Shown here in pieces: positions 10,501-21,147 of a stretch of DNA of 64,000 nt. Where the stretch lies: contig NZ_AP025508.1 in NCBI RefSeq assembly GCF_024347615.1, positions 3,348,001 through 3,412,000 on the forward strand, written 5' to 3'. Source of the DNA: Vibrio splendidus (GTDB lineage Bacteria; Pseudomonadota; Gammaproteobacteria; Enterobacterales; Vibrionaceae). The notes beneath the pieces were generated by a model that worked only from the letters and a program-made list of their open reading frames with translations, did not search any database and was not told the origin of the DNA. A program made the translations under genes and the position numbers. Positions within the stretch are counted from its first letter, which is position 1. Every line of letters begins with the position of its first letter.

Positions 10501-10530
10501 AAAAAACCGAGCTCAGCGCTCGGTTTTTCT
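10501..10530 (-). terminator. Terminator of tktA
   Basis: AAAAACCGAGC / GCTCGGTTTTT hairpin, 40 bases beyond the tktA stop on the minus strand. It separates tktA from epd. Confidence 0.82.
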
Positions 10531-10567
10531 TTCACTTCACTGTTAGCACAAGGCCATCAGTTAATGA

Positions 10568-12562
10568 TTAAGCAAGAAGTTCTTTCGCTGTGTTTACTAC
10601 GTTTTCAGTAGTGAAACCGAACATCTTGAATAGCTCGCCTGCTGGTGCAGATTCGCCGAACGTTGTCATACCGATGATCTTGCCACCGAAGCCAACGTAC
10701 TTGTACCAGAAGTCAGCGATGCCAGCTTCTACTGCGATACGTGCTGTAACGTCAGATGGAAGTACAGACTCACGGTATTCAGCGTCTTGCTTATCAAACG
10801 CGTCAGTTGCAGGCATAGATACTACGCGTACCGCTTTACCTTCAGCGGTTAGTTCAGCAGCAGCGCTAACCGCTAACTCAACTTCAGAACCCGTTGCAAT
10901 GATGATTAGCTCTGGCTTGCCAGCGCAATCTTTCAGGATGTAACCACCCTTCGCGATGTTTGCTACTTGCTCAGCGTCACGATCTTGTTGTGCAAGGTTT
11001 TGACGAGAGAAGATAAGTGCAGAAGGACCATCTTTACGCTCGATTGCCAGTTTCCAAGCAACAGCAGACTCAACTTGGTCACATGGACGCCATGTGCTCA
11101 TGTTTGGAGTCAGACGTAGAGATGCGATTTGCTCAACCGGTTGGTGAGTAGGACCATCTTCGCCTAGGCCGATCGAATCGTGCGTGTAAACTTGGATGTT
11201 CTGAATTTTCATCAGAGCCGCCATACGCATTGCGTTACGTGCGTATTCCATGAACATTAGGAACGTTGCGCCGTATGGTACGAAACCACCGTGCAGAGCG
11301 ATACCGTTCATGATAGCCGTCATACCGAATTCACGTACACCGTAGTGGATGTAGTTACCAGAGAAGTCATTTGCTTCAAGCGACTTAGAGCCAGACCACA
11401 TAGTCAGGTTAGAAGGCGCAAGGTCAGCAGAGCCGCCCATGAATTCAGGTAGCATAGCACCGAACGCTTCTAGAGCATTTTGAGACGCTTTACGTGAAGC
11501 GATGTTAGCTGGGTTAGCTTGAAGGTCAGCAATGATTGCGTTTGCTTTCTCTTCCCACTCAGCTGGTAGTTCGCCGTTTGTACGACGTTTGAATTCTGCT
11601 GCTAACTCTGGGTGAGCCGCTGCGTATGCGTCAAATTTAGCATTCCACGCTGCTTCTTTCGCTGCGCCCGCTTCTTTCGCATTCCACTCAGCTGCGATAT
11701 CAGCTGGAATCTCGAAAGGACCGTGTTCCCAACCAAGTGCCGCTTTAGTTGCCGTGATTTCATCAGCGCCTAGTGGAGCACCGTGACAGTCGTGCGTACC
11801 CGCTTTGTTTGGAGAACCAAAACCGATGATAGTTTTAGTACAGATAAGTGTTGGACGAGGATCCGCTTTAGCCGCTTCAATAGCAGCATTGATAGCGTCA
11901 GCATCGTGACCATCAACGGCTGGGATTACGTGCCAGCCGTAAGCTTCAAAACGCTTAGGTGTATCGTCAGAGAACCAACCTTCAACTTCGCCATCGATAG
12001 AAATACCGTTGTCATCCCAGAAAGCAACCAACTTACCAAGACCTAACGTACCTGCTAGAGAACATGCTTCGTGAGAAATACCTTCCATCAGACAACCATC
12101 ACCCATAAATGCATAAGTGAAGTGGTCTACGATGTCGTGGCCTTCTTTGTTGAACTGTGCAGCCAATGCTTTCTCAGCCATCGCCATACCAACAGCGTTA
12201 GTGATGCCTTGACCTAGAGGACCAGTCGTTGTTTCGATGCCAGGAGCGTAACCGTACTCAGGGTGACCAGGAGTCTTAGAGTGCAGTTGACGGAAGTTCT
12301 TAAGGTCTTCAATTGAAAGCTCGTAACCTGCAAGATGAAGCAGAGAGTAAATCAACATTGAACCATGGCCGTTAGACAGAATAAAACGGTCGCGGTCAGC
12401 CCACTCTGGGTTTGCTGGGTTGTGGTTCAAGTGACCACGCCAAAGAACTTCAGCGATGTCAGCCATACCCATTGGTGCGCCAGGGTGGCCTGAATTTGCT
12501 TGTTGAACGCCATCCATGCTAAGTGCGCGAATTGCATTGGCTAGATCTTTACGAGAAGGCAT
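10568..12562 (-). CDS. tktA: Transketolase
   Basis: A 664-aa thiamine-diphosphate enzyme (E. coli TktA is 663 aa) moving two-carbon units in the pentose phosphate pathway; it supplies erythrose-4-phosphate, the substrate of the next gene's product. The TPP-binding motif begins [18 protein letters not shown] (~residue 155) and continues to [18 protein letters not shown] lies near residue 65, and the pyrimidine domain carries the [16 protein letters not shown] segment. ATG at 12562 (MPSRKDL) has AGGAG eight bases upstream. It is transcribed divergently from metK. Confidence 0.98.
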   Translation of the reverse strand: MPSRKDLANAIRALSMDGVQQANSGHPGAPMGMADIAEVLWRGHLNHNPANPEWADRDRFILSNGHGSMLIYSLLHLAGYELSIEDLKNFRQLHSKTPGHPEYGYAPGIETTTGPLGQGITNAVGMAMAEKALAAQFNKEGHDIVDHFTYAFMGDGCLMEGISHEACSLAGTLGLGKLVAFWDDNGISIDGEVEGWFSDDTPKRFEAYGWHVIPAVDGHDADAINAAIEAAKADPRPTLICTKTIIGFGSPNKAGTHDCHGAPLGADEITATKAALGWEHGPFEIPADIAAEWNAKEAGAAKEAAWNAKFDAYAAAHPELAAEFKRRTNGELPAEWEEKANAIIADLQANPANIASRKASQNALEAFGAMLPEFMGGSADLAPSNLTMWSGSKSLEANDFSGNYIHYGVREFGMTAIMNGIALHGGFVPYGATFLMFMEYARNAMRMAALMKIQNIQVYTHDSIGLGEDGPTHQPVEQIASLRLTPNMSTWRPCDQVESAVAWKLAIERKDGPSALIFSRQNLAQQDRDAEQVANIAKGGYILKDCAGKPELIIIATGSEVELAVSAAAELTAEGKAVRVVSMPATDAFDKQDAEYRESVLPSDVTARIAVEAGIADFWYKYVGFGGKIIGMTTFGESAPAGELFKMFGFTTENVVNTAKELLA

Positions 12563-12939
12563 GTCTGCTCCTGAGTACATAAGCGATTTAAAAAAGAGAT
12601 TGATGCTAAAATTTTCATTTTTATTAGCGCGGGTATTCTCTCAAACGACTTTAGCGACTGCAAACGTTTTACTGGCATTTTAACGGTCATTTTTCGCAAT
12701 TTTCGAACATTTACATCACTTAGCAATGCCTTATCTCGACCGATACGCAAACGTTTAGTTATGACATATCATAAAAAAGAGCTTGTAATTCGACCGCTGG
12801 AATTTAGAATAGCCGTCTAGATGTAGAAACACCTACAAAATATACTGTATTTAATGGCGGCGCTTCCTAGCTTGCGACGCCTGAAATTATTTGCATTTAA
12901 CTATTTGCAACTAAAAACTAAACTAAAAGTGGAGCTCTC
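12563..12939. other. Divergent tktA-metK intergenic region
   Basis: 377 bases holding the promoters of both genes. No conserved RNA fold such as a SAM riboswitch is apparent. The sequence is AT-rich, with the metK ribosome site GTGGAG at its right edge. No specific operator can be named. Confidence 0.5.
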
Positions 12940-14094
12940 ATGGCTAAGCACCTATTCACTTCTGAATCTGTTTCAGAAGGCCATCCAGATAAAATTGCAG
13001 ACCAAATCTCTGATGCTGTTCTTGATGCCATCTTGGAACAAGATCCAAAAGCACGTGTTGCTTGTGAGACTTACGTAAAAACCGGCATGGTTATGGTTGG
13101 CGGTGAAGTAACAACGTCTGCATGGGTTGATATCGAAGAAATCACTCGTGAAACAGTTCGTGAAATTGGTTACGTTCATTCTGATATGGGCTTTGACGCA
13201 GACTCTTGTGCAGTACTAAACACAATTGGTAAGCAGTCTCCAGACATCAACCAAGGTGTTGATAAAGCCGATCCTAAAGATCAAGGCGCAGGCGACCAAG
13301 GCATCATGTTTGGTTACGCGACTAACGAAACACCAATCCTAATGCCAGCTCCAATTACTTACTCTCACCTTCTTGTTAAGAAGCAAGCTGAAGTACGTAA
13401 GAGCGGCAAGCTTGATTTCCTTCGCCCAGATGCGAAATCTCAAGTTACGTTCCAATACGACCAAGGTAAGATTGTTGGTATCGACGCAGTTGTTCTTTCA
13501 ACTCAACACTGTGATTCAGTAACAACACCTGACCTACGTGAAGCGGTAATGGAAGAGATCATCAAGCCAGTACTTCCTGCTGAGTGGATCAACAAAGACA
13601 CTAACTTCTTCATTAACCCAACAGGCCGTTTCGTAATCGGTGGCCCAATGGGTGACTGTGGTCTAACAGGTCGTAAGATCATCGTTGATACCTACGGCGG
13701 CGCAGCTCGTCACGGTGGCGGTGCATTCTCTGGTAAAGATCCATCAAAAGTTGACCGTTCTGCAGCTTACGCAGCGCGTTACGTTGCGAAAAACATCGTT
13801 GCTGCTGGTATGGCTGACCGTTGTGAGATTCAATTGTCTTACGCTATCGGTGTTGCAGATCCAACATCTATCATGGTTGAGACGTTTGGTACTGAAAAAG
13901 TAGCTCACGAGATCATCATTGAAGCTGTTCGTCAAAACTTCGACCTACGTCCATACGGTCTTCAAGAAATGCTGAACCTTCTTCAGCCTATCTACAAAAA
14001 GACGGCAGCATACGGCCACTTCGGTCGTGAAGAGTTCCCTTGGGAAGCGACGGACAAAGCAGCAATCCTTGCGGACTTCGCTGGCCTAAAATAA
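12940..14094 (+). CDS. metK: S-adenosylmethionine synthase
   Basis: A 384-aa enzyme, the same length as E. coli MetK, making SAM from methionine and ATP. Signature motifs: [17 protein letters not shown] near the N-terminus, [15 protein letters not shown] (~residue 115) and the P-loop-like [16 protein letters not shown] (~residue 255). GTGGAG lies upstream of the ATG. It is monocistronic, with its own terminator. Confidence 0.98.
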   Translation: MAKHLFTSESVSEGHPDKIADQISDAVLDAILEQDPKARVACETYVKTGMVMVGGEVTTSAWVDIEEITRETVREIGYVHSDMGFDADSCAVLNTIGKQSPDINQGVDKADPKDQGAGDQGIMFGYATNETPILMPAPITYSHLLVKKQAEVRKSGKLDFLRPDAKSQVTFQYDQGKIVGIDAVVLSTQHCDSVTTPDLREAVMEEIIKPVLPAEWINKDTNFFINPTGRFVIGGPMGDCGLTGRKIIVDTYGGAARHGGGAFSGKDPSKVDRSAAYAARYVAKNIVAAGMADRCEIQLSYAIGVADPTSIMVETFGTEKVAHEIIIEAVRQNFDLRPYGLQEMLNLLQPIYKKTAAYGHFGREEFPWEATDKAAILADFAGLK

Positions 14095-14118
14095 TTTAGC
14101 CACTGCGATTTGTTTCTT

Positions 14119-14154
14119 TAAAGCCCTTACTTCTTAGTAAGGGCTTTATTTTTA
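14119..14154 (+). terminator. Terminator of metK
   Basis: AAAGCCCTTAC / GTAAGGGCTTT stem with short loop, then T-rich ATTTTTATG. It starts about 25 bases after the metK stop. The remaining 300 bases up to the next gene show nothing recognisable beyond AT-rich sequence. Confidence 0.85.
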
Positions 14155-14462
14155 TGTACTTACCAAACATTTCCCTGCTAGAACACCCAGTCCAAGTCTT
14201 CTTTACCGTTAACCACTTAGTATAAAAATTCGCTGATAATTTGTGTTTTCTAGCACTACTGACAATAGTTAAGGTAACTCCTAGGCGATCAAGCTCACAT
14301 TTAACTTAAATTAATTCAATCTGATAACGCTCGTTAAATGTACGCAAGAACAATAACTGGGATGACAAAGAGCAGTTTAGCTCAACACCATAACGCTCTC
14401 GTAAGCGACATCTCTGAGCCTTGTGGAATTATAACTAGGACGTTATTTAACTAGGGGGATCT

Positions 14463-15260
14463 ATGCCTCGTACCGTGCACCCATCCGAACTAAACGATAA
14501 GAAACACAAGGTCAGCGATCAGGATTACGCTCGCACTATTCCTTGTAACCAAGTAAGCATATCAGCCCCATTCCACTGGTTATCGCTTGCACTGCATGAC
14601 TTAGTGAAAATGCCAATAATCAGCGCATTTTACGGATTGTGTTTCATGGCTGCGGCCATCGCCATCGTGCAATTAGTCCAATGGCAAGGAACACACCTAG
14701 TCGTTATGCCAAGCTTGATAGTCTATATGTTGATAGGACCCTTTCTTGCTCTTGGCCTATATGACGCAAGCTGGGAAAGAGAGAAAGGACATTCCCCAAG
14801 CTTGTTCCACTCAATGAAAGCAATTACTCGCAACTCCACCCACCAATGGGCCTTTGCGATTGTGTTAATGGTTGCAATGATCTTTTGGATGCGGATTGCT
14901 GCGTTATTGCATGCGCTCTACCCTTCCGTACAAGGAGCACCATTAAGCGAGTTTGCACCATTCCTGATTACGGGTTCGGTGATTGGATTGGTTATCGCTA
15001 GCCTGATATTTAGCATCTCAGCATTTTCGATTCCATTGATGATGGAAAGACGTGTAGATGTAATGAGTGCCATTTTTACTAGCTTCAACGCTGTTAAATC
15101 AAACATCCCTGCGATGGTCGTTTGGGCTGGTATCATTGGCGCTGGTATCTTAGTCGGCTTTGCGACCTACGGTGTCGGTATGATTGTAACGATGCCATTG
15201 CTTGGTTACGGAACATGGCATGCTTACCACGAAATCATCAAGAAGAAACATCACGTTTAA
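14463..15260 (+). CDS. DUF2189 integral membrane protein
   Basis: A 265-aa protein with a polar N-terminus of ~40 residues and about six hydrophobic segments. Its layout and phrases such as ALHDLVKMPIISAFYGLCF and GPFLALGLYDASWEREKG match the DUF2189 family of bacterial inner-membrane proteins. The function is unknown. AGGGGG precedes the ATG. It stands alone, with a terminator before sprT. Confidence 0.82.
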   Translation: MPRTVHPSELNDKKHKVSDQDYARTIPCNQVSISAPFHWLSLALHDLVKMPIISAFYGLCFMAAAIAIVQLVQWQGTHLVVMPSLIVYMLIGPFLALGLYDASWEREKGHSPSLFHSMKAITRNSTHQWAFAIVLMVAMIFWMRIAALLHALYPSVQGAPLSEFAPFLITGSVIGLVIASLIFSISAFSIPLMMERRVDVMSAIFTSFNAVKSNIPAMVVWAGIIGAGILVGFATYGVGMIVTMPLLGYGTWHAYHEIIKKKHHV

Positions 15261-15293
15261 ATCGTTTCACGATCGATGAGCAATGTTATGATG

Positions 15294-15326
15294 AGGCCTT
15301 AGCTTAAACGCTGAGGCTTTTTTTTG
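15294..15326 (+). terminator. Terminator after the DUF2189 gene
   Basis: GCCTTAGC / GCTGAGGC stem (one G-T pair) followed by T9, 35 bases after the stop. Confidence 0.75.
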
Positions 15327-15339
15327 GAGTTAACAACGC

Positions 15340-15840
15340 TTGTCTTACACCCCGCAACAACATCGAGTAAATAAGAAACTGGGCGAATGCCTAGCTATCG
15401 CTAATCAACATTTTTCTCGTGAATTTCCATGCCCAACCGTCACTTACAAGTTAAGAGGAAAGGCAGCGGGAAAAGCCTACCTTCAGTTAAACGAGATAAA
15501 ACTCAACCAAGTGCTATTCAGCGAAAATGAAGACGCCTTTATTAACGAAGTCGTGCCTCATGAACTCGCACACCTGATCACACATCAGGTATTCGGGCGA
15601 GTTAGGCCTCACGGGAATGAGTGGAAATATGTGATGGAAAAGGTATTCAATGTACCGGCCAGAACCACCCACAGCTTAGAGATAACCTCAGTTCAGGGAA
15701 AAACCTTTGAGTACCGCTGTGATTGCACTACTTATCCCCTGTCGATTAGAAGACACAACAAAGTCATCCGTAACCAATCAACTTATCGTTGCCAACAATG
15801 TCAGCAAACCTTAGCTTTTACCGGCCTTCAATTGAGCTAA
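15340..15840 (+). CDS. sprT: SprT-family zinc metalloprotease-like protein
   Basis: A 166-aa SprT-like protein. The zinc-binding HExxH motif is HELAHLITH (~residue 70), with a later His in RPHGNEWKYVM. The C-terminus has a CxC...CxxC zinc ribbon (YRCDCTTY and YRCQQCQQT). A TTG start is inferred: TGGAG lies about ten bases upstream and no ATG or GTG is available before conserved sequence begins. Family members relate to eukaryotic Spartan proteases, but the bacterial substrate is unknown. It sits upstream of endonuclease I, as is common in vibrios. Confidence 0.9.
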   Translation: MSYTPQQHRVNKKLGECLAIANQHFSREFPCPTVTYKLRGKAAGKAYLQLNEIKLNQVLFSENEDAFINEVVPHELAHLITHQVFGRVRPHGNEWKYVMEKVFNVPARTTHSLEITSVQGKTFEYRCDCTTYPLSIRRHNKVIRNQSTYRCQQCQQTLAFTGLQLS

Positions 15841-15937
15841 GTCTTAATCTCACAAGGTAACGCGAATAAATGTAATAGAGAGAACTAACATTTGAGTGCT
15901 AGACTGTTGTTTATCATACTTTCATCAGTCTTTTTCC

Positions 15938-16669
15938 ATGCAAAAAACCACTCAAAAAGCATTTGGCCTATTGGTGCCTTTCTACTTATCAATAGTATTT
16001 GGCCTACTGGTAACCCAAAGCGTTTTCGCCGCTCCACCAAGCTCATTCTCTAAAGCAAAAAAAGAAGCAGTGAAGATTTATCTCGATCACCCGACTTCAT
16101 TTTATTGTGGTTGTGACATCACTTGGAAAGACAAAAAGAAAGGTATCCCCGACCTCGACGGCTGTGGTTATCAAGTGAGAAAACAGCAAAAACGCGCTTC
16201 CCGTATTGAGTGGGAACACGTGGTTCCAGCTTGGCAATTTGGCCACCAGCGTCAGTGCTGGCAAGATGGCGGACGTAAGAACTGCACTCGCAATGACAGA
16301 GTATTTAAATCGATGGAAGCCGACCTTCATAACCTGACTCCGGCAATTGGCGAGGTTAACGGTGATCGATCCAATTACAATTTCAGTCAGTGGAATGGAA
16401 TGGATGGCGTGAGCTATGGTCAGTGTGAAATGCAGGTCAACTTCAAACAGCGTAAGGTTATGCCGCCAGACAGAGCAAAAGGTTCTATCGCACGTACTTA
16501 TCTTTACATGAGCCAAGAGTATGGTTTCAAGCTCTCCAAGCAGCAAACTAACCTGATGATGGCGTGGAACAAGCAATTCCCTGTTGATAAGTGGGAATGT
16601 ACTCGTGATGAGCGAATCTATGCCATCCAGGGGAATCACAACCCATTTGTTTTCCCTGCTTGTAAATAA
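15938..16669 (+). CDS. endA: Secreted/periplasmic endonuclease I
   Basis: A 243-aa endonuclease I, like V. vulnificus Vvn and V. cholerae Dns, degrading DNA outside the cytoplasm. The N-terminus is a signal peptide (hydrophobic [17 protein letters not shown], cleavage after QSVFA). The beta-beta-alpha metal active site is visible in [14 protein letters not shown], with the downstream [19 protein letters not shown]. Eight or more cysteines fit disulphide bonds in an exported enzyme. ATG at 15938 is chosen because the signal peptide begins there, though no clear Shine-Dalgarno is present; an in-frame GTG at 15896 would add 14 residues. The gene name could equally be dns. Confidence 0.93.
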   Translation: MQKTTQKAFGLLVPFYLSIVFGLLVTQSVFAAPPSSFSKAKKEAVKIYLDHPTSFYCGCDITWKDKKKGIPDLDGCGYQVRKQQKRASRIEWEHVVPAWQFGHQRQCWQDGGRKNCTRNDRVFKSMEADLHNLTPAIGEVNGDRSNYNFSQWNGMDGVSYGQCEMQVNFKQRKVMPPDRAKGSIARTYLYMSQEYGFKLSKQQTNLMMAWNKQFPVDKWECTRDERIYAIQGNHNPFVFPACK

Positions 16670-16828
16670 CACGACTCAGTCAACCTACATCTCCAATTGC
16701 CTCCATCTCAAACAAGAGTTTCAGAATTGCCCCTGAAACTCTTGCTCTACCCTTGTTTTTTCAACTAAAAGCATCCATGTTAGGCAGAGACAAAATACCC
16801 AAATGACACTATTTATAGGTTTACCAGC

Positions 16829-17560
16829 ATGAGAATCCCTCGTATCCATCACCCAGAACGCATTCATCAGTTAGGTTCACTCGCTTTAGGCGAAGATGCC
16901 GCGGGTCATGTTGGTCGAGTCCTTCGTATGAAAGAAGGTCAAGATGTTCTTCTATTTGATGGCAGTGGTGCTGAATTCCCAGCGACAATTGCTGAAGTAT
17001 CAAAAAAGAACGTCACAGTTAATGTTACTGAACGTATCGAGCGTAGCAGCGAATCTCCGTTAGACTTACATTTAGGCCAAGTGATTTCACGTGGCGACAA
17101 AATGGAATTCACGATTCAGAAATCAGTTGAGCTTGGTGTAAACACCATTACTCCGCTGATTTCAGAGCGCTGTGGCGTTAAACTGGATACTAAACGCTTC
17201 GAGAAAAAGCTCGCGCAGTGGCAAAAGATTGCTATCGCAGCATGTGAACAATCTGGTCGCAATACGGTTCCGGTTATTCGCCCAATCATGCAACTTGAAG
17301 AGTGGTGCAGCGAACCGAGTGAAGCGTTGAAGCTAAACCTGCATCCTCGTGCAAAATACTCAATCAATACCCTTCCAGAGCCGATCAGTAAGGTACGCCT
17401 ATTGATCGGTCCTGAGGGCGGACTGTCAGCTGAAGAGATCGGCATGACAGAACAATACAAATTTGAAGAGACGCTACTCGGCCCACGTGTACTTCGTACC
17501 GAGACAGCAGCTCTAACCGCAATTACTGCCTTACAAGTCCGTTTTGGCGATCTAGGCTAG
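16829..17560 (+). CDS. rsmE: 16S rRNA m3U1498 methyltransferase
   Basis: A 243-aa SPOUT-fold methyltransferase using SAM to methylate N3 of U1498 in 16S rRNA. N-terminal PUA-like domain ([16 protein letters not shown]). The C-terminal knot motifs are [15 protein letters not shown] and [16 protein letters not shown]. Nine bases separate it from gshB, so the two form an operon; the rsmE-gshB-yqgE-ruvX order is also found in E. coli. Confidence 0.97.
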   Translation: MRIPRIHHPERIHQLGSLALGEDAAGHVGRVLRMKEGQDVLLFDGSGAEFPATIAEVSKKNVTVNVTERIERSSESPLDLHLGQVISRGDKMEFTIQKSVELGVNTITPLISERCGVKLDTKRFEKKLAQWQKIAIAACEQSGRNTVPVIRPIMQLEEWCSEPSEALKLNLHPRAKYSINTLPEPISKVRLLIGPEGGLSAEEIGMTEQYKFEETLLGPRVLRTETAALTAITALQVRFGDLG

Positions 17561-17569
17561 GAGAAAAAA

Positions 17570-18520
17570 ATGATCAAACTTGGCATCGTAATGGATCCAA
17601 TTTCATCCATTAACATCAAAAAAGACTCTAGCTTTGCCATGATGCTTGAAGCTCAGCGTCGTGGTTACGAAATCCATTACATGGAAATGGATGATCTACA
17701 TTTAGATCAAGGCGTAGCCATTGCCGACACTAAGGTTGTTGAACTAAAAGAAGATCCAAACGGTTGGTACGAGTTCAAATCAGAACAGACTATCGCGCTA
17801 TCCGATTTAGATGCGGTATTGATGCGTAAAGATCCTCCGTTTGATACTGAGTACATCTACGCGACTTACATTCTTGAGCGTGCTGAAGAGAACGGTGCAC
17901 TGATCGTCAACAAGCCACAAAGCCTGCGTGACTGTAACGAGAAGTTGTTCACGGCATGGTTCCCTGAACTGACACCAATCACCATCGTGACTCGTAAAGC
18001 TGAAAAGATTAAAGCGTTCCGAGAAGAGCACGGTGACGTGATCCTAAAACCACTTGATGGCATGGGCGGCGCGTCTATCTTCCGAGTGAAAGAAGGCGAT
18101 CCAAACGTATCAGTGATCATTGAGACCTTAACTAACCATGGTCAAAACTACGCAATGGCACAAACCTTTGTTCCAGACATCAGCAATGGTGATAAGCGTA
18201 TTCTTGTGGTTGACGGTGAACCAATGCCTTACTGTTTAGCTCGTATTCCTGCAAAAGGGGAAACTCGAGGTAACCTTGCTGCAGGCGGTACAGGTGAAGC
18301 TCGTCCTCTAAGTGAAACAGACTGGGCTATCGCAAGAGCAGTTGCTCCTGCACTGAAAGAGAAAGGCTTAATCTTTGTTGGGCTTGATGTTATCGGCGAC
18401 AAGCTGACTGAAATTAACGTGACTAGCCCTACTTGTATCCGTGAAATTGAAGCCGCTTTTGATATTTCAGTTACAGGTAAATTAATGGATGCAATTGAGC
18501 GTCGCGTTAACGCTAAATAG
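17570..18520 (+). CDS. gshB: Glutathione synthetase
   Basis: A 316-aa ATP-grasp ligase (same length class as E. coli GshB) joining gamma-glutamylcysteine and glycine. Motifs: IVMDPISSINIKKDSSFAMM at the N-terminus, ILKPLDGMGGASIFR for ATP binding, the flexible glycine loop NLAAGGTGEARPLS, and EINVTSPTCIREIE. AGGAG lies upstream of the ATG. It is the second gene of the rsmE-gshB operon. Confidence 0.98.
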   Translation: MIKLGIVMDPISSINIKKDSSFAMMLEAQRRGYEIHYMEMDDLHLDQGVAIADTKVVELKEDPNGWYEFKSEQTIALSDLDAVLMRKDPPFDTEYIYATYILERAEENGALIVNKPQSLRDCNEKLFTAWFPELTPITIVTRKAEKIKAFREEHGDVILKPLDGMGGASIFRVKEGDPNVSVIIETLTNHGQNYAMAQTFVPDISNGDKRILVVDGEPMPYCLARIPAKGETRGNLAAGGTGEARPLSETDWAIARAVAPALKEKGLIFVGLDVIGDKLTEINVTSPTCIREIEAAFDISVTGKLMDAIERRVNAK

Positions 18521-18579
18521 CCTAAACTAAAGAAAGCCTTAGCTATTCGAAAACACAGAAATATCTAGGCAAAGAACAA

Positions 18580-18606
18580 TGAGCGGCTTTACGCCGCTCT
18601 TTTTCC
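18580..18606 (+). terminator. Terminator of rsmE-gshB
   Basis: GAGCGGC TTTAC GCCGCTC hairpin followed by T5. Confidence 0.85.
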
Positions 18607-18636
18607 TTTACTGGGAACACACTGGCAGGAGGCTCT

Positions 18637-19200
18637 ATGAATTTAACGAACCACTTTCTGGTTGCTATGCCCGGAATGAAAGACCCATACTTTCAAAATT
18701 CGGTGATTTACCTTTGTGAGCACAATGACGAAGGCGCGATGGGTTTGATGATCAACGCCCCTATTGATGTCACTGTCGGTAGCATGCTTAAGCAAGTTGA
18801 GGTTGATTCTGATCAGCCAAAACCCAACCAAGCAAGTCTTGATAAGCCTGTATTGAATGGTGGACCGGTCGCAGAAGACCGTGGGTTTATTTTGCACAAA
18901 CCTAAAGGCAGCTATCAATCCAGTATCAGCATGACGGATCAAATCTCAGTGACAACCTCAAAAGATATCTTGATGGTGTTAGGTACAGAAGATGAACCGA
19001 TGAATTATCTAGTCGCACTTGGTTATGCAGGGTGGGAACCCGGGCAACTGGAAACCGAACTGACCGAGAACTCATGGTTAACTGTAGAAGCTGATCCAAA
19101 GGTCATCTTCGATACACCGATTTCTGACCGCTGGAAAGTCGCCGTGCAGATGTTAGGCATTAATGCGGCTCAGCTTTCAGCAGACGCAGGTCACGCCTAA
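18637..19200 (+). CDS. yqgE: YqgE/AlgH family protein (UPF0301)
   Basis: A 187-aa UPF0301/AlgH protein. The conserved opening is [20 protein letters not shown], then [18 protein letters not shown], and the C-terminal [21 protein letters not shown] precedes the ATG. The molecular role is unsettled; Pseudomonas AlgH was first linked to alginate control. It pairs with ruvX downstream. Confidence 0.93.
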   Translation: MNLTNHFLVAMPGMKDPYFQNSVIYLCEHNDEGAMGLMINAPIDVTVGSMLKQVEVDSDQPKPNQASLDKPVLNGGPVAEDRGFILHKPKGSYQSSISMTDQISVTTSKDILMVLGTEDEPMNYLVALGYAGWEPGQLETELTENSWLTVEADPKVIFDTPISDRWKVAVQMLGINAAQLSADAGHA

Positions 19201-19235
19201 CTCAGACTCAGACTCAGACTCAGACTCAGACTCAG
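19201..19235 (+). repeat. CTCAGA hexanucleotide tandem repeat
   Basis: Five perfect CTCAGA units plus CTCAG begin at the base after the yqgE stop codon. The tract sits in the 73-base gap to ruvX. Confidence 0.97.
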
Positions 19236-19273
19236 TATATAAACTCTCAAACACAGATTAATTTGGAAACCCC

Positions 19274-19696
19274 ATGTCACGAACAATTATGGCATTTGAC
19301 TACGGTACAAAAAGTATCGGCAGTGCGATAGGACAAGAGATCACAGGTACAGCTAGCCCTTTAAAAGCCTTTAAGGCGAAAGATGGCATCCCGAACTGGG
19401 ATGACATCGAAAAGCAAATCAAGGAGTGGCAGCCGAATCTTATCGTGGTTGGTCTTCCTACCGACCTTCATGGTAAAGATCTAGCCGCGATTACACCAAG
19501 GGCGAAGAAGTTTGCCAATCGCCTAAAAGGGCGCTTTGGTGTCGATGTTGAACTGCATGATGAAAGACTTTCTACGACAGAAGCAAGGGCCGACCTTTTT
19601 GAAATGGGCGGCTATAAAGCACTAAGCAAAGGTAATGTCGATAACCAATCCGCAGTTGTGATTCTAGAAAGTTGGTTTGAAGCACAATATTTTTAA
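19274..19696 (+). CDS. ruvX: RuvX/YqgF family nuclease, pre-16S rRNA processing
   Basis: A 140-aa RNase H-fold protein with [15 protein letters not shown] at the N-terminus (first acidic residue), [12 protein letters not shown], and [13 protein letters not shown] near residue 100 carrying later acidic residues. In E. coli YqgF acts in 5' maturation of 16S rRNA. It follows yqgE. Confidence 0.95.
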   Translation: MSRTIMAFDYGTKSIGSAIGQEITGTASPLKAFKAKDGIPNWDDIEKQIKEWQPNLIVVGLPTDLHGKDLAAITPRAKKFANRLKGRFGVDVELHDERLSTTEARADLFEMGGYKALSKGNVDNQSAVVILESWFEAQYF

Positions 19697-19795
19697 CTAA
19701 AATTAAGTGCTCAAAGATAAAGCTCCCATGTGATCCTATAATGATCATACGACGTAATGTCGATGCAATTCATTATTAGGTAAGTGGGAGTTAAT

Positions 19796-19948
19796 ATGAA
19801 AATTTTTCTAGCAATCTTCGCCGCTCTAGCAATAACTGCATGTAGTTCTACGGGCGGAGGTTCGGCAGGTTACACTGGCGAACAATACCCAACTAAAATC
19901 AAATTAGAAAAAGAACGTGGTTACTCGAATGATAATTACAATTTCTAA
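19796..19948 (+). CDS. Small lipoprotein, 50 aa
   Basis: A short reading frame beginning MKIFLAIFAALAITACSSTG. The lipobox ITAC with acylated Cys at residue 16 and GTGGGAG seven bases before the ATG make it credible. The mature part is about 35 residues, polar, ending NDNYNF. No family is recognised. It lies between ruvX and the minus-strand pilU. A short GC hairpin (19963-19985, CCCCGCAA/TTGCGGGG) follows and may end both transcripts, though no T-run is present. Confidence 0.75.
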   Translation: MKIFLAIFAALAITACSSTGGGSAGYTGEQYPTKIKLEKERGYSNDNYNF

Positions 19949-20023
19949 TTAATACTATATTTCCCCGCAATTTGTTGTTGCGGGGAGTCCCTCAGCCCGT
20001 CCCTTGAAAGTTAGTAAAACAAG

Positions 20024-21133
20024 TTAACCCATATCAATCTTCACGCCAGCCAAAGCACCGGTTCCGTAGTCATCATCACCACGTCTGGTTTTTAGCATTA
20101 AGCGTAAGTCATTCGCGGAATCAGCACTGTGGAATGCGTCTTCTTCACTGATCTTGCCTGCAAGCACCAAGTCATACAAAGCTTGGTCAAAAGTCTGCAT
20201 ACCAATCTCTTTCGATTTAGCCATAGTCGCTTTTAGTTCATGCAACTCACCACGACGAATCAAGTCAGACACTCGCGGGCTGTTAAGTAGAATCTCAAAC
20301 ACGCCATGGCGACCGCTGCCATTCTTATCTCGGATTAATTGCTGAGCGACCACACCACGCAGGTTCATCGACAGATCAAACAAGAACTGCTCTTTCTGTT
20401 CTTTCGGCACCAAGTGAAGAATACGTTCTAACGCTTGGTTGGCATTATTCGCGTGCAGTGTTGCCATACACAAGTGGCCCGTTTCAGCAAAGGTCATCGC
20501 GTATTCCATGGTTTCACGGCTACGGATTTCGCCAATCAAGATCATATCCGGTGCTTGGCGTAAAGAGTTCTTAAGCGCAACTTCATAGCTCTCGGTGTCT
20601 AGCCCAACCTCACGTTGAGTTACGATACATTTTTTATGTTCGTGAACGAATTCAATTGGATCTTCAACCGTCAAAATATGCCCTGAACGATTGGTATTAC
20701 GATAGCCCGTCATCGCAGCCATTGAGGTTGATTTACCAGAGCCCGTAGCACCAACCACCAGCACCAATCCACGCTTTGCGATTGACAGGTCTTGCAGTAC
20801 ATCAGGAAGCTTTAATTGCTCAAAGGTTGGGATGTTAGTTTCGATACGACGAATGACCGCTCCTGGTAGCTCTCGCTGAAAAAACGCACTCACACGAAAA
20901 CGACCAAAATCACGTACGATGGCAAAATTAGCCTCTCGCGTTTGCTGATATTCATCGCGTCGGTCTTGATCCATCATCGCATCAAGTAACTGAGCAACCT
21001 GAGCCGCATTCAATTTCTCGCCTTGAGGTCGCAGTTCACCATCGACACGAAACAGGATAGGCGCATCAACGGTGATATAAAGATCCGATGCTTTTTGAGA
21101 TAGCATCCCTTCAAGGATTTGATTCAATTCCAT
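20024..21133 (-). CDS. pilU: Type IV pilus retraction ATPase PilU
   Basis: A 369-aa secretion-superfamily hexameric ATPase that helps PilT retract type IV pili. Walker A is GATGSGKSTSMA (~residue 130). The Asp and Walker B boxes are VEDPIEFVHEH and DMILIGEIRSRETM, and the His box is AETGHLCMATLHANN. ATG at 21133 (MELNQILEG) has AAGGTGG upstream; the in-frame GTG three codons earlier lies within that site. It is 14 bases downstream of pilT in the same operon. Confidence 0.97.
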   Translation of the reverse strand: MELNQILEGMLSQKASDLYITVDAPILFRVDGELRPQGEKLNAAQVAQLLDAMMDQDRRDEYQQTREANFAIVRDFGRFRVSAFFQRELPGAVIRRIETNIPTFEQLKLPDVLQDLSIAKRGLVLVVGATGSGKSTSMAAMTGYRNTNRSGHILTVEDPIEFVHEHKKCIVTQREVGLDTESYEVALKNSLRQAPDMILIGEIRSRETMEYAMTFAETGHLCMATLHANNANQALERILHLVPKEQKEQFLFDLSMNLRGVVAQQLIRDKNGSGRHGVFEILLNSPRVSDLIRRGELHELKATMAKSKEIGMQTFDQALYDLVLAGKISEEDAFHSADSANDLRLMLKTRRGDDDYGTGALAGVKIDMG

Positions 21134-21147
21134 TTTGTCCACCTTGA

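Noticed and set aside
12563..12939. SAM riboswitch upstream of metK
   Set aside because: The leader is short and shows no fold or conserved core that I can recognise; vibrios normally do not use one here.
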